NCBI GenBank assembly: GCA_029782145.1 | Contig: JAKOVH010000031.1 | Span: 62,001 to 126,000 of the forward strand | Direction: 5' to 3' | DNA length: 64,000 bases | Source: Actinomycetes bacterium | GTDB taxonomy: Bacteria > Actinomycetota > Acidimicrobiia > Acidimicrobiales > Acidimicrobilacustridaceae | Shown here: positions 41,786 to 52,298 of the stretch, piece by piece | Layout: every line of letters starts with the position of its first letter | Position numbering within the stretch: position 1 is the stretch's first letter | Translations under genes and position numbers: made by a program | Notes under the pieces: generated by a model | The model's database searches: none | Told to the model about the DNA's origin: nothing | The model's input: the letters and a program-made list of their open reading frames with translations, nothing else

Positions 41786-43183
41786 ATGGGTGAACGGGTT
41801 CGAGTTGTGCGCGACGACGACGGCCGTCTCCTGGCCGTCAAGCAGCCGGTCGTCGGGGGCGAAGCAGCAGCCCACGCCGAGGTCGCGCTGCTGCGCCGGG
41901 CGCAGATGCCGGGCGTCGTGGAGCTGCTCGAGGGCGGCGGCCCCGCTCCTCACGTCGTGGTCACCCGGTGGGTGGGCGCGCGGTCGTTGGCCGACCTCGA
42001 GCCGCCCCTCTCACCCGAGCGTGCCGCCGCCCTCGTGCTCGCCGTCTCGGCGACCGTCGCCCAGCTGCATCGGCTGGGCGTGGTCCACGGCGCCGTGGAA
42101 CCGACGCACGTGCTGCTCGACGGGATGGGACGGCCGGTGCTGTGCGGCTTCGGCCGGGCCGCACGAGACGGCTCGGGCCTGCGCCCCGCCGTCGACGTGG
42201 CCGCGCTGGGCCACCTGCTCAGCCACCTGGTCGGCGGGCCCGAGGCCGTCGACCGCCAGCAGCTGCGGCGCGGTGGGCGGGGGCGCACCACCGCGGCCCG
42301 CCGCCGCGCCCTGCTCGCCGTCGCCGCCCAGGCCACGGTCGACGACCCCTCGTGCCGGCCGTCGGTCGCTGCGCTCGTCCACGGCATCCGGCGGGCGGTG
42401 CCCGACGCCCGACTCCTGGAGCTGCCCGACACCGACGAGGCGCCGGAGCCGATGGCGACGGACCGACCCGGCGCTGATCCCACGACCGCTGGCTCGATCG
42501 GTGACCTCATGAGGTCACCGATCGAGCCAGCGGACGGGGTGACGGCCGGGCCCGGCGAGCTCGACGACCTCGAGCGCCTCCGGCAGGGGCTCAGCTCCCC
42601 CGAGTGGCTCGACGACTCCGAGCGGGGCCTGATCCGCACCTGGGCGCCCGTCGCGGCCGCGGTGCTGGCCATCGGGGCGACCACCTACGTCGGGTTGTCG
42701 GTCTGGCGATCCTCTTCGACCCCGGCCGTCGACGCCGCAGCACCTCCCGCGGCCCGCCCGGCCGACAGCGGCTCCCCGAGCACCCGCCCGCCGACCACCA
42801 GGCCCTCGACCAGCTCGACGACGACCTCGACGACGGTCTCCACGAGCGCGACGACCACCGCCCCGACCACAGCGGCCGCGGCGCCGGTGGTGGAGCACGA
42901 CGGTCGCCGCTACCAGGTCGGCGAGCCCGGCGACGTCATCGCGGTCGGGCCGTGGCTGTGCGACGGTCGCGACCTGGTCGCGGTGCTGCGCCCCGCCACC
43001 GGGGCGATCCACGTGTTCCGCGACTGGGCCGCCCAGGGCGGCTCGCTCGACGCGACCCTCTCCACCACGGTGAGCCGAGCCCGCTCGCTCGCCCCGGCCG
43101 CCGAGGGCCCGGGGTGCGCCGGGCTGGTCGTCACCACCGCGTCTGGCACCACCGTCGCCCTGACCACCGAGGAGCTCCGATGA
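41786..43183 (+). CDS. Transmembrane protein-kinase-like protein (pseudokinase) with extracellular domain
   Basis: A 465-residue protein. Residues 1-215 follow a Ser/Thr-kinase fold, but the catalytic loop is VVHGAVEPTHVLLD instead of H-R-D-x-K-x-x-N and the metal loop is LCGFGRAAR instead of D-F-G. ATP-lysine AVKQP and Glu are recognisable. Residues ~234-250 (AGSIGDLMRSPIEPA) are encoded by a dispersed palindrome. One membrane helix follows at ~285-308 (APVAAAVLAIGATTYVGL), then a Thr/Ser-rich linker and a 100-residue extracellular domain (VEHDGRRYQVGEPGDVIAVG). The start could also be ATG 41768. It overlaps the LysM gene (ATGA). Confidence 0.8.
   Translation: MGERVRVVRDDDGRLLAVKQPVVGGEAAAHAEVALLRRAQMPGVVELLEGGGPAPHVVVTRWVGARSLADLEPPLSPERAAALVLAVSATVAQLHRLGVVHGAVEPTHVLLDGMGRPVLCGFGRAARDGSGLRPAVDVAALGHLLSHLVGGPEAVDRQQLRRGGRGRTTAARRRALLAVAAQATVDDPSCRPSVAALVHGIRRAVPDARLLELPDTDEAPEPMATDRPGADPTTAGSIGDLMRSPIEPADGVTAGPGELDDLERLRQGLSSPEWLDDSERGLIRTWAPVAAAVLAIGATTYVGLSVWRSSSTPAVDAAAPPAARPADSGSPSTRPPTTRPSTSSTTTSTTVSTSATTTAPTTAAAAPVVEHDGRRYQVGEPGDVIAVGPWLCDGRDLVAVLRPATGAIHVFRDWAAQGGSLDATLSTTVSRARSLAPAAEGPGCAGLVVTTASGTTVALTTEELR
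42486..42533. repeat. Perfect 48-bp palindrome inside a coding sequence
   Basis: Left arm 42486-42509 is the exact reverse complement of 42510-42533, with no loop. The core is GGTGACCTCATGAGGTCACC. It is a member of the family at 10.8 and 21.5 kb (shared CGCTGGCTCGATC). It is 16 codons long, so the reading frame is kept. Confidence 0.95.
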
Positions 43184-43989
43184 CGACCACCGGCCACTCC
43201 ACCACTCCGCGACGTCCCGGGCCTCGACCCACCACGGCCATCCTGCAGGCCGGCGCAGGTGCCGCCGCCGCAGCGGCCGCCCTGGTGGCCTGCGGCGGCG
43301 CCCTCCCCTTCCCCACCGACGCGCATCCCACCGCCCTGATGTCGTGGGCCCGCTCGGTCGGGCCGGCCGTGGCCTGCTTCACCGGGCTGCGGGCGCTCGG
43401 CTGGCTGCTGCTGGCGTGGCTGGTCCTCACCGGCGCCCTCGGCGTGGTGACCCGCCGCCTGCGGCTGGCGTCGGCCACCGCGGTGCTCGACCGCCTGTCG
43501 CTGCCCGTCGTGCGCCGCTTCGCCAACGCCGTGGCCGGCGCCGCGGTGGTGGCCGCCTCTCTCGCCCCGGCGGCCGCCGCCGGAGCGACACCCGCTTCCC
43601 CACCCCGGGTCGCCATGGTCGACCTCGGCCCGGTCGTCGAGGGGCCGGAGCCGGTGGCGCCGGCGAGCCCTGCGCCCGGGGCCCCCGGCTCGACGCTCGA
43701 CCCACGCGCCCCCGCACCCGCGCTGGTCGACCTCGGGCCGACCCCCGCCGCCCCGCCGGCCCCGGCACCCCCGACGGGCCCGAACGACACCACCACCTGG
43801 ACCGTGGCCCCCGGCGACACGCTGTGGCACGTGGCCGAGTCGACGCTCACCCAACGGCTCGGGCGCCGTCCCTCCGAGGCCGAGACGGCCGAGGCCCTCA
43901 CCCGGCTCGTCGCGGCCAACGCCGACCGGCTCGTCGTGGCGGGCGACCCGGACCTGGTGTTCCCCGGCCAGCAGTTCGTCGTGCCCTGA
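43180..43989 (+). CDS. LysM-domain membrane protein
   Basis: A 269-residue protein with two hydrophobic segments (residues ~20-40 and ~62-88: AVACFTGLRALGWLLLAWLVLTG), a Pro/Ala-rich linker with a repeated MVDLGP/LVDLGP element (near 147 and 186), and a C-terminal LysM (TTWTVAPGDTLWHVAESTL ... GDPDLVFPGQQFVVP) that binds peptidoglycan or chitin-like glycans. It is translationally coupled to the pseudokinase. Probably the two proteins act together at the envelope (inference). Confidence 0.82.
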   Translation: MTTTGHSTTPRRPGPRPTTAILQAGAGAAAAAAALVACGGALPFPTDAHPTALMSWARSVGPAVACFTGLRALGWLLLAWLVLTGALGVVTRRLRLASATAVLDRLSLPVVRRFANAVAGAAVVAASLAPAAAAGATPASPPRVAMVDLGPVVEGPEPVAPASPAPGAPGSTLDPRAPAPALVDLGPTPAAPPAPAPPTGPNDTTTWTVAPGDTLWHVAESTLTQRLGRRPSEAETAEALTRLVAANADRLVVAGDPDLVFPGQQFVVP

Positions 43990-44023
43990 CCGCACGCTGC
44001 CGCCAGGGAGCCCTGCCCGACGA

Positions 44024-45091
44024 TCAGCGCAGGCGCACCGCCACCTCGTTGGCGAGGAGCCGGCCGCCGACGGTGAGGCGGAGACGGCCACCGTCGGCGA
44101 CCACCAGGCCGTCGAGCAGGTCGAGGTCGGCCGGGTCGAGGGCGTCGACGGGCACGCCGCGGCTGGTGCGCAGCGCCAGCTGGAGCCCCTCGAGGCGGCG
44201 GCGGTCCGTCCCGAGCTCCTCGGCGGCGGCCTCGGTGGAGCGGTCGGCGAGCACGGCGTCGATGTAGCGCTCGGGCGTGCGGAGGTTCCACCACCGCCGA
44301 CCGGCCCGGTGCGAGTGGGCGGCGCAGCCGAACCCGAGGTAGTCGCCCTGCTGCCAGTACAGCTCGTTGTGCCGGCACCGATGGCCGGCCCGGGCCCAGT
44401 TGGAGATCTCGTAGTTGGCCAGCCCCGCACCGCTGAGGCGCTCCTCGGCGAGCAGGTACTTGTCGGCCTGGTCGTCGTCGTCGGGATGGCGTGCCTCGTC
44501 AGCGGCGAGCGGGGTGCCGGGCTCCACGGTGAGGGCGTAGGCGCTCACGTGCGGCGGGTCGAGGGCCACGGCGGCGTCGAGCGTGCGCTCCCAGTCGGCG
44601 AGCGTCTCCCCGGCGCCTCCGTAGATCAGGTCGAGGTTGAACGAGCGCACCCCGGCCGACCGTGCCGCGTCGACCGCGCGGTGCACCGCGTCGGGGTCGT
44701 GGCTGCGCCCGAGCGCCGACAGCACCTCGGGCACCATCGACTGCACGCCCAGCGAGATGCGATCGACCCCGCCGGCGACGTAGGTGTCGAGCAGGGCGCG
44801 GTCCACCGTGTCGGGGTTGCACTCGACCGTGACCTCGGCGCCGGGAGCGGTGGGGATCTCCGCCAGCACCGACACCAGGGCGGCGGCCGGCACGAGCGAC
44901 GGGGTGCCGCCGCCTACGAACACCGACGTGGCCGGGGGCAGCTGGCCCCGCTCGACCGCCCGGCGGATGTCGACGCGCAGGGCGTCGAGGTAGGGGCCCA
45001 TGAGCGGGGCGCGGTCGGTCCAGGTGGCGAAGGCGCAGTAGTCGCAGCGCCGCGCGCAGAACGGGATGTGGACGTAGACGCCGAAGGGCAC
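44024..45091 (-). CDS. hemW: HemW radical-SAM heme chaperone
   Basis: A 355-residue radical SAM protein formerly confused with HemN. The [4Fe-4S] motif is PFCARRCDYCAF (C-x3-C-x2-C). Following elements are VFVGGGTPSLV, VTVECNPDTV, RISLGVQSM and NLDLIYGGAGET, the standard HemW order, and the C-terminal HemN_C with YEISNWARAGHRCRHNELYW. HemW binds heme and passes it to respiratory proteins. The GTG follows CACACT by six bases, a leaderless promoter (45098-45103). The position between the LysM gene and bldD is not the typical lepA neighbourhood. Confidence 0.95.
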   Translation of the reverse strand: MPFGVYVHIPFCARRCDYCAFATWTDRAPLMGPYLDALRVDIRRAVERGQLPPATSVFVGGGTPSLVPAAALVSVLAEIPTAPGAEVTVECNPDTVDRALLDTYVAGGVDRISLGVQSMVPEVLSALGRSHDPDAVHRAVDAARSAGVRSFNLDLIYGGAGETLADWERTLDAAVALDPPHVSAYALTVEPGTPLAADEARHPDDDDQADKYLLAEERLSGAGLANYEISNWARAGHRCRHNELYWQQGDYLGFGCAAHSHRAGRRWWNLRTPERYIDAVLADRSTEAAAEELGTDRRRLEGLQLALRTSRGVPVDALDPADLDLLDGLVVADGGRLRLTVGGRLLANEVAVRLR

Positions 45092-45097
45092 GGGCCC

Positions 45098-45103
45098 AGT
45101 GTG
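45098..45103 (-). promoter_or_regulatory. -10 box CACACT of the leaderless hemW promoter
   Basis: CACACT on the minus strand ends six bases before the hemW GTG and no Shine-Dalgarno is visible. Confidence 0.4.
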
Positions 45104-45155
45104 CCGCGACGGCTGCCCGGGCCGCCCGCCCGACCGGGCGGCGGGCCGGGCGGGG

Positions 45156-45680
45156 TCACTGTCCGTGGCCGAGACCCAGGTCGTCGAGGCGATCGGTGGC
45201 CGAATCGGCGCCCACGCCGAGGATGCAGGCGATGGCGCGCAGGTCGTCCTTGCGGATGGTGAGCACCCGGCCGTTGAAGTCCTGGCGCTGCACCTGGATC
45301 ATCGTGAGGTAGCGGTTGAGCATCTCGGCCTCGGGCCCGGAGAGGTCCTCGAGGCGGCGTAGGTCGATGGTGAAGGACCGCTCGTCGAGGGAGAGCGCGC
45401 CGGTGCCGGACGCCTCACCGAAGGCGGGCCCCTCGTCGGCGGGCAGGAGCTGGTCGACCGGGACGTTGTAGAAGCGGGCGAGGCGCTGCAGGCGCGGCAC
45501 CGAGATGGCCCGCTCCCCCCGCTCGTAGGCGCCGAGCACCGACGCCTTGAACTCCAGCTCGGACGAGGCCTCGACGTCCTGCAGGGACAGGCGCTTCTGG
45601 CGACGGATGGCGCGCAGGCGCTCACCCACCTTGCGGCTGTAGGTGGTGGTCGTCGCCTCGCCCGTGACCGTCTCGCTCAT
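45156..45680 (-). CDS. bldD: BldD-type global regulator with c-di-GMP signature
   Basis: A 174-residue protein. Residues 14-80 are an XRE-type helix-turn-helix (VGERLRAIRRQKRLSLQDVE, SVLGAYERGERAISVPRLQ). The C-terminal domain has RQD-FNGRVLTI-RKDD (132-146), an exact match to the R-x-D-x8-R-x-x-D signature by which BldD of Streptomyces binds tetrameric c-di-GMP. In that group it represses sporulation genes. GAGAGGAGCTGGTGCC precedes the ATG. A promoter with an AGTGA/TCACC-like site lies ~120 bases upstream, suggesting autorepression. It is the clearest sign of a c-di-GMP-controlled developmental or growth switch here. Confidence 0.93.
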   Translation of the reverse strand: MSETVTGEATTTTYSRKVGERLRAIRRQKRLSLQDVEASSELEFKASVLGAYERGERAISVPRLQRLARFYNVPVDQLLPADEGPAFGEASGTGALSLDERSFTIDLRRLEDLSGPEAEMLNRYLTMIQVQRQDFNGRVLTIRKDDLRAIACILGVGADSATDRLDDLGLGHGQ

Positions 45681-45786
45681 GGCACCAGCTCCTCTCCCGC
45701 AGTGGCCTCGTGCCACGCCTGTCTCCGTGCCGGGCCGCGCCTCATGCCCCGCCAGGTCCCTCGTCGAACACTGCATGGCCACGCTC

Positions 45787-45798
45787 GGTGATCTCGCT
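45787..45798 (-). promoter_or_regulatory. Candidate BldD box at the bldD transcription start
   Basis: AGCGA-GA-TCACC on the minus strand resembles the BldD half-sites AGTGA and TCACC. It overlaps the predicted +1 of bldD, consistent with autorepression. Confidence 0.4.
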
Positions 45799-45805
45799 GG
45801 GTGCC

Positions 45806-45835
45806 ATACTACAGAGCGTCCACGCCGCAGGACAA
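45806..45835 (-). promoter_or_regulatory. bldD promoter
   Basis: TTGTCC (45830-45835, minus strand) and TAGTAT (45806-45811) are 18 bases apart. This leaves a 5' UTR of about 120 bases before the ATG. Confidence 0.6.
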
Positions 45836-45881
45836 TGACCACTGTGCGTGCGGACGACCAACGGGATGACCCGCCACCAGG

Positions 45882-46595
45882 TCACCGAGCCCGTACCACC
45901 CCAGACCGTAGCGCGCAGAGGAGCGCGGCTCCGGTGATGCTGGCCGTCTCGGCCCGCAGCACGGTGGCCCCCAGCGCGACCGAGGAGGGCAGGGCGGCCC
46001 GCTCGGACGGCGACCACCCGCCCTCCGGACCGACGAGCAGGGTGGGGCGGTCGAGGCCGGGGGCGGCGCCGTCGCGGTCGGCGCGGGTGGCACCGGGCAG
46101 GGCGCTCACCTCGTCGTAGGACGCCACCGGCGCCACCTCGGGCAGCCACGTGCGCCGGCTCTGCATGGCGGCCTCTCGAGCCACCTTGGCCAAGCGGGCC
46201 GCGTTCCGCTCGGCCTTGCCGGGCTCCCACCGCACGACCGAGCGCTCGGCCACGAACGGCACGATGCGGTCGACCCCCAGCTCGGTGAGCTTCTGCACGA
46301 CCAGCTCCGGGCGGTCGCCCTTCACCAGCGCGAAGGCGATGGTGATCCGCGGCTCGGGGGCGGGGTCGTGCTCGACCGGCCCGTCGGGCACCAGCTCTGC
46401 GCCGAAGCGGCACCAGCGCCAGGCGCCACGGCCGTCGGTGACCGACACGGGATCGCCGGGCCGCACGCGCCGCACCCGTTCGAGGTGGTGGCGGTCGTCG
46501 TCGGCGAGCACCGGGACGGCCACGTCGCCGACGAGGACGTGCGGCGCCGTGCCCCCGGGGCGGGCGGGCGGCGCCGGCCCCTGCTCCCCCTCCAC
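45882..46595 (-). CDS. rsmE: 16S rRNA m3U1498 methyltransferase
   Basis: A 237-residue SPOUT enzyme that methylates U1498 in the decoding site. The N-terminal PUA-like part is HHLERVRRVRPGDPVSVTDG and the trefoil-knot end is LLVGPEGGWSPSERAAL ... LGATVLRAETASITGAALLCAL (the conserved GPEGGxS and RAETA). The Q-S-R-R tetrad (EAAMQSRRTWLPEV) is also present. The GTG start is preceded by a GGAGGGGGAGC run. It follows dnaJ by eight bases and is in the same operon. Confidence 0.95.
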   Translation of the reverse strand: MEGEQGPAPPARPGGTAPHVLVGDVAVPVLADDDRHHLERVRRVRPGDPVSVTDGRGAWRWCRFGAELVPDGPVEHDPAPEPRITIAFALVKGDRPELVVQKLTELGVDRIVPFVAERSVVRWEPGKAERNAARLAKVAREAAMQSRRTWLPEVAPVASYDEVSALPGATRADRDGAAPGLDRPTLLVGPEGGWSPSERAALPSSVALGATVLRAETASITGAALLCALRSGVVRAR

Positions 46596-46603
46596 CGGCG
46601 GGC

Positions 46604-47710
46604 CTACTTGAACGCGGAGCGGAGCTTCGACATGAAGCCGTGCTCGGGCGGGGCGATCTCGTGGCCCCGCAGCTCGGCGAACCGGCTCAGCAGCCCGACC
46701 TCCTCGTCGGTGAGGTCGGTGGGGGTGTCGACGACGACCTGGACGAGCAGGTCACCGCGCCCCCGACCCTGCAGGTGCGGCACCCCGCGCTGCCTCAGGC
46801 GCACCACCTTGCCGGTCTGCGTGCCCGGCTCGATGGCGATGACCTCGTCGCCGTCGAGCGTCTCGAGCGGGACGTGGGCGCCCAGCGCGGCCTGGGTGAC
46901 CGGGACGTGCAGCTCGTGGACCAGGTCGTCGCCGTGACGGCTGAACCGCTCGTCGGGGGCGACGCGCACGTGGACGTACAGGTCGCCGGCGGCGCCACCT
47001 CGCGGACCGACCGCGCCCCGGCCGCTGAGGCGGAGGGTGGCGCCGGTGTCGATGCCGGCGGGCACGTCGACGGTGTAGGCGCGCTCGTCGACGATGCGGC
47101 CCTCCCCCCGGCACGCCGGGCAGGGCGTGGGCACCACGGTGCCGAACCCGCCGCAGCGGTTGCACGGGCCGGCGGTGACCATCTGGCCGAGGATCGACTG
47201 GCGCACCCGACGGACCTGGCCGGCGCCGTTGCACTCCGGGCAGGTCGCCGGCGTGGTGCCCGGCGCCGCGCCGGTGGCCTCGCAGTCGTCGCACGGCACC
47301 GCGGTGCGCACCGAGACGGGCGCCTCGACGCCGAACACCGCGTCGGCGAAGGCCAGGTCGACCACGGCCTCGAGGTCGGCGCCCCGCGGAGGCCCCGTGG
47401 GACCGGGCGCGCCCCCGCCGAAGGGGCTCGAGCCGTTGAAGAACATGTCGAAGATGTCGCCGAGGCCGCCACCCCCGAACGGTGACCCGGCCTGGGGGCC
47501 GGCCTCACCGAACATGTCGTACTGCTGGCGGCGCTGCGGGTCCGAGAGGGTCTCGTAGGCGACCGCCACCTCCTTGAACCGCGCCTCGGCCGCGGGGTCG
47601 TCGGGGTTGGCGTCCGGGTGCAGCTGGCGGGCCAGGCGCCGGTACGCCCGCTTGATGTCGTCGGCGCTGGCGTCGCGGCTCACGCCGAGCAGCTCGTAGT
47701 AGTCAGCCAT
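46604..47710 (-). CDS. dnaJ: DnaJ co-chaperone
   Basis: A 368-residue class A DnaJ. J-domain [34 protein letters not shown] (H-P-D present), Gly/Phe region [19 protein letters not shown], four zinc motifs ([32 protein letters not shown]) and the C-terminal substrate domain. It stimulates DnaK ATPase. It is seven bases after hrcA and before rsmE, so all three form one transcript under CIRCE control. This is the DnaJ2 type adjacent to hrcA in actinobacteria. Confidence 0.97.
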   Translation of the reverse strand: MADYYELLGVSRDASADDIKRAYRRLARQLHPDANPDDPAAEARFKEVAVAYETLSDPQRRQQYDMFGEAGPQAGSPFGGGGLGDIFDMFFNGSSPFGGGAPGPTGPPRGADLEAVVDLAFADAVFGVEAPVSVRTAVPCDDCEATGAAPGTTPATCPECNGAGQVRRVRQSILGQMVTAGPCNRCGGFGTVVPTPCPACRGEGRIVDERAYTVDVPAGIDTGATLRLSGRGAVGPRGGAAGDLYVHVRVAPDERFSRHGDDLVHELHVPVTQAALGAHVPLETLDGDEVIAIEPGTQTGKVVRLRQRGVPHLQGRGRGDLLVQVVVDTPTDLTDEEVGLLSRFAELRGHEIAPPEHGFMSKLRSAFK

Positions 47711-47717
47711 GCGCCTG

Positions 47718-48737
47718 TCAGCCCTCGCTCAGCCGGCGCCCGAGGCGGTTGGCCACCACGGCCACCGCGGACAGCGCCTGGTCGTAGTGCATCCGGGTGG
47801 GGCCCAGCACCCCGATGGTGCCCGTGGCCTCGCCGTCGACGACGTAGGGCGCCACGACGATCGAGCAGTCGGTGAGCGCCTGGTTGCCCGTCTCGGTGCC
47901 GATGGCGACCGACAGGCCCCGCTCGAGCACGTCCTCGAGCAGGCTCACCACCACCAGCTGCTGCTCGAGGATGCGCAGGATCTCGCTCACCGTGCCGACG
48001 GCGTCGAACGCCGCCGCCATCTGCGACGTGCCGCCGATGAACACCTGGTCGTCGTGGCGGTGCTCGCCCGTGAGCGCCTCGACGGTGGCGCGCAGCACCC
48101 GCGTGACGGGGTCGCCCTCGGGCGGCGCGCCCGGTGGCTCGTCGAGCACCAGGGCGGCGGCGTCGGAGAGCGGCCCGCCCACCAGCAGCGCGCCCAGCCG
48201 CACCCCGGCGGCGTTGACCACGAGCTCGTCGGCATCGGCCTCGAGCTCGAGGGTGTGCTTCTCGATGGCGCCGTTCGACAGCACGAGCACGGCGAGCACG
48301 ATGCGCGGGGCCAACGACACGAGCTGCACCGAGCGCACGGTGGCGACCTCGTGCGGCGGGCCCACCACCACCGCGGCGTAGTGGGTGAGGTGCGACAGCA
48401 GCCGGCTGGTGTCGGCGAGCATCTGCTCGAGCTCGCCATGGGCGCGGGCGAAGAAGGACCGCACCTGCTGGGTCTCGCTGGCCCCGAGCCGGCCGGGCCC
48501 GCCGAGCTGGTCGACGAAGAACCGGTAGCCCTTCTCGGTGGGCACCCGTCCCGCGCTGGTGTGGGGCTGGGCGAGGTAGCCCTCGGCCTCGAGCGCCGCC
48601 ATGTCGTTGCGGACCGTCGCCGGCGAGACGTTCACCTCGGGTGAGGTGGCGACGTGGCCCGATCCGACCGGCTGGGCGGTCTCGATGTACTCGGTGACCA
48701 CCGCCCGCAGGATGGTGGCCTTGCGTTCGTCGAGCAT
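47718..48737 (-). CDS. hrcA: Heat-inducible repressor HrcA
   Basis: A 339-residue repressor. Winged helix ([47 protein letters not shown]) plus the central dimer domain ([21 protein letters not shown]) and the [26 protein letters not shown] signature. It binds CIRCE and loses DNA binding in heat stress when GroE is titrated. The ATG is preceded by a weak site. A CIRCE-like element lies about 80 bases upstream, so the hrcA-dnaJ-rsmE operon is self-regulated. Confidence 0.97.
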   Translation of the reverse strand: MLDERKATILRAVVTEYIETAQPVGSGHVATSPEVNVSPATVRNDMAALEAEGYLAQPHTSAGRVPTEKGYRFFVDQLGGPGRLGASETQQVRSFFARAHGELEQMLADTSRLLSHLTHYAAVVVGPPHEVATVRSVQLVSLAPRIVLAVLVLSNGAIEKHTLELEADADELVVNAAGVRLGALLVGGPLSDAAALVLDEPPGAPPEGDPVTRVLRATVEALTGEHRHDDQVFIGGTSQMAAAFDAVGTVSEILRILEQQLVVVSLLEDVLERGLSVAIGTETGNQALTDCSIVVAPYVVDGEATGTIGVLGPTRMHYDQALSAVAVVANRLGRRLSEG

Positions 48738-48818
48738 GGGGAACCGTCGTGGTGGTGGAGGCACGCGCCAGGCGAGGCTCGCCTGTGCCCTGCGATGTTA
48801 CCCGGGAGACCGCGGCGG

Positions 48819-48845
48819 CAAGCAGACGACCGGCGAGAGTGCTAA
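48819..48845 (-). promoter_or_regulatory. CIRCE operator upstream of hrcA (one perfect half, one degenerate)
   Basis: On the minus strand TTAGCACTC (48837-48845) matches the CIRCE half perfectly. After a 9-base spacer comes GTCTGCTTG (48819-48827), with 5 of 9 matches to GAGTGCTAA. Position and spacing fit HrcA binding. Confidence 0.65.
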
Positions 48846-48867
48846 CCGCCCCGGGGCGGCGCCGCGC

Positions 48868-50652
<1,785 letters not shown>

Positions 50653-50766
50653 GAGGCGGGGGCGTCCTTGGCGGAGGGGTTCGACGCGGCCCTGGCGCTG
50701 GGGCTCAGGCCGTCGATCGAGCCTAGTGGCCGACCGGCCCGACACCGACCACGGCCAGGACCGGGG

Positions 50767-50796
50767 TGTGACGGCGCCCGCGCCAGCCGCTATGCT
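50767..50796 (+). promoter_or_regulatory. rpsT promoter
   Basis: TGTGAC (50767-50772) and TATGCT (50791-50796) are 18 bases apart, giving an ~85-base leader before rpsT. Confidence 0.55.
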
Positions 50797-50888
50797 GTCC
50801 GACTCGTGCCGGCGCCCGCGCGCCCGCCCCAAGATCGTCATCTCCCCCGCTCCTCCCCCCGAGGGCGACCACTCCCGAAGGTGCAGCT

Positions 50889-51161
50889 GTGGCCAACATC
50901 AAGAGCCAGATCAAGCGGAACCGGCAGAACGAGCGCCGTCGCCTGCGCAACAAGGCCGTCCGCTCCGAGCTCAAGACCCGCCAGAAGCGGGCCGTGACGG
51001 CGGCCGAGCAGGGCGCCGACGACTCGGCCGAGCTCACCCGCCTGGCCATCAAGCGCATCGACAAGGCGGCCAGCAAGGGCGTGATCCACAAGAACCAGGC
51101 GGCTCGCCGCAAGAGCCGCCTGATGAAGCGCGTCGCCGCCGCCGAGGCTGCGGCCGAGTGA
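50889..51161 (+). CDS. rpsT: 30S ribosomal protein S20
   Basis: A 90-residue basic protein binding the 5' domain of 16S r[30 protein letters not shown] and [23 protein letters not shown] are characteristic. The GTG start is in a normal position and lies 8 bases after a GAAGGTG site. It is divergent from lepA, and convergent with holA across a hairpin. Confidence 0.97.
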   Translation: MANIKSQIKRNRQNERRRLRNKAVRSELKTRQKRAVTAAEQGADDSAELTRLAIKRIDKAASKGVIHKNQAARRKSRLMKRVAAAEAAAE

Positions 51162-51202
51162 CGCCCGGGCGCCCTGCGCCCGACACCGAGACCTGACGAG
51201 CC

Positions 51203-51223
51203 GGCCGGAGCGTTGCTCCGGCC
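51203..51223. terminator. Terminator between rpsT and holA
   Basis: GGCCGGAGC (51203-51211), loop GTT, GCTCCGGCC (51215-51223). It lies between convergent stops and can serve both strands. Confidence 0.75.
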
Positions 51224-51242
51224 GCTTCGCGTCCGGCGCCCC

Positions 51243-52298
51243 TCAGCGCCGGGCGCGGGCGGCGCGGCTGCGGCCGGCCAGGCGCGCCACGAGCACCTCG
51301 ACCACCAGCTCGGGGGGCCACGCCTTGGCGCCGTGCAGGTCGAGGTCGGCCTCGGCGAGGAGGGCACCGAACTCGGCGAGCCGCTCCGAGCCGAGGCGGC
51401 GGGCGCCGTCGAGCGCCTTCTTGGCGGGGAACGTGCTGCCCTTGATGCCGAGGATCTCGGCCGCCGCCTTGTCGCCCCGGATGGTCGGGTCGTCGAGCCG
51501 GAGCATCCGCAGGTAGTGGTTGGTGAGCGTCGCCATGACCTGCAGCGGGTGGCGGCCCCCGCCACCGAGCATGCGGTGCAGCACGTCGAGGGCCCGGGCC
51601 ACGTCGCCGCCGTCAATGGCGTCGGTGAGGTCCCACGGGGCGACGTCGCCGGCTTGGCCGAGGTAGGGCTCGATCTCGTCGCGGCCCACCTTGGCGCCCT
51701 CGCCGAAGGCGCCCTCGAGGGTGGCCAGCAGTCCGGGGAGCCGGCTCGGCTCACTGCCGACGTGGTCGGCGATGAGCTTGCGGGCGGCGGGGTCGAACCG
51801 CAGCGAGCAGGCGGCGAGGTGCTCGTCGATCCAGGCGGCCTGGGCCTTGCCCGTGCCCGGTGAGGTGTCGACCACCACGCCGCCGGCGGCGGTGACGGCG
51901 TCGGCGAGGGACTTCGGCACGGACGGCAGCTTCGGCTGGCGTTGCGGTCGGGGGTCGCGCTCCCAGACGAGCACGAGGGAGGTGCTCGGCAGCGGGTCGG
52001 CGAGGTACGCCACCAGGGGCGCCACCGCGTCCTTGGTGGAGAAGACCGCGGCGTGGCGGGCCACCACCACACGGCGCTCGGTGAGGAACGGGGGCGTCTG
52101 GGCGGCGTCGACGAGCGGCCCGATGTCGTAGCCGCTGTCGTCGGCGACGGCGTGGTGGTCGACGGTGAGCTCCTCGACCATGAGGGAGCGGTCGCCGTCG
52201 CCCACCAGCTCGCCCACGAGCGAGGTGACGCCCTCGCCGAGGAGCACCTCGTCGCCGCCCTTCACCAGGTAGACGGGCGCCCCCAGCTCGACGGTCAT
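51243..52298 (-). CDS. holA: DNA polymerase III subunit delta
   Basis: A 351-residue clamp-loader subunit that opens the sliding clamp. N-terminal APVYLVKGGDEVLLGEGV, AAQTPPFLTERRVVVARHA and the central VVDTSPGTGKAQAAWIDEHLAACSLRFDPAARKLIADHVG with GSEPSRLPGLLATLEGAFG match HolA. The C-terminal helical bundle contains LTNHYLRMLRLDDP. The ATG overlaps the stop of the upstream folP-like gene (ATGA). Confidence 0.93.
   Translation of the reverse strand: MTVELGAPVYLVKGGDEVLLGEGVTSLVGELVGDGDRSLMVEELTVDHHAVADDSGYDIGPLVDAAQTPPFLTERRVVVARHAAVFSTKDAVAPLVAYLADPLPSTSLVLVWERDPRPQRQPKLPSVPKSLADAVTAAGGVVVDTSPGTGKAQAAWIDEHLAACSLRFDPAARKLIADHVGSEPSRLPGLLATLEGAFGEGAKVGRDEIEPYLGQAGDVAPWDLTDAIDGGDVARALDVLHRMLGGGGRHPLQVMATLTNHYLRMLRLDDPTIRGDKAAAEILGIKGSTFPAKKALDGARRLGSERLAEFGALLAEADLDLHGAKAWPPELVVEVLVARLAGRSRAARARR

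Noticed and set aside
50703-50724. Possible fourth copy of the dispersed palindrome near lepA (GATCGAGCC core)
   Set aside because: Only about nine bases match and the arms do not extend; chance similarity is as likely.
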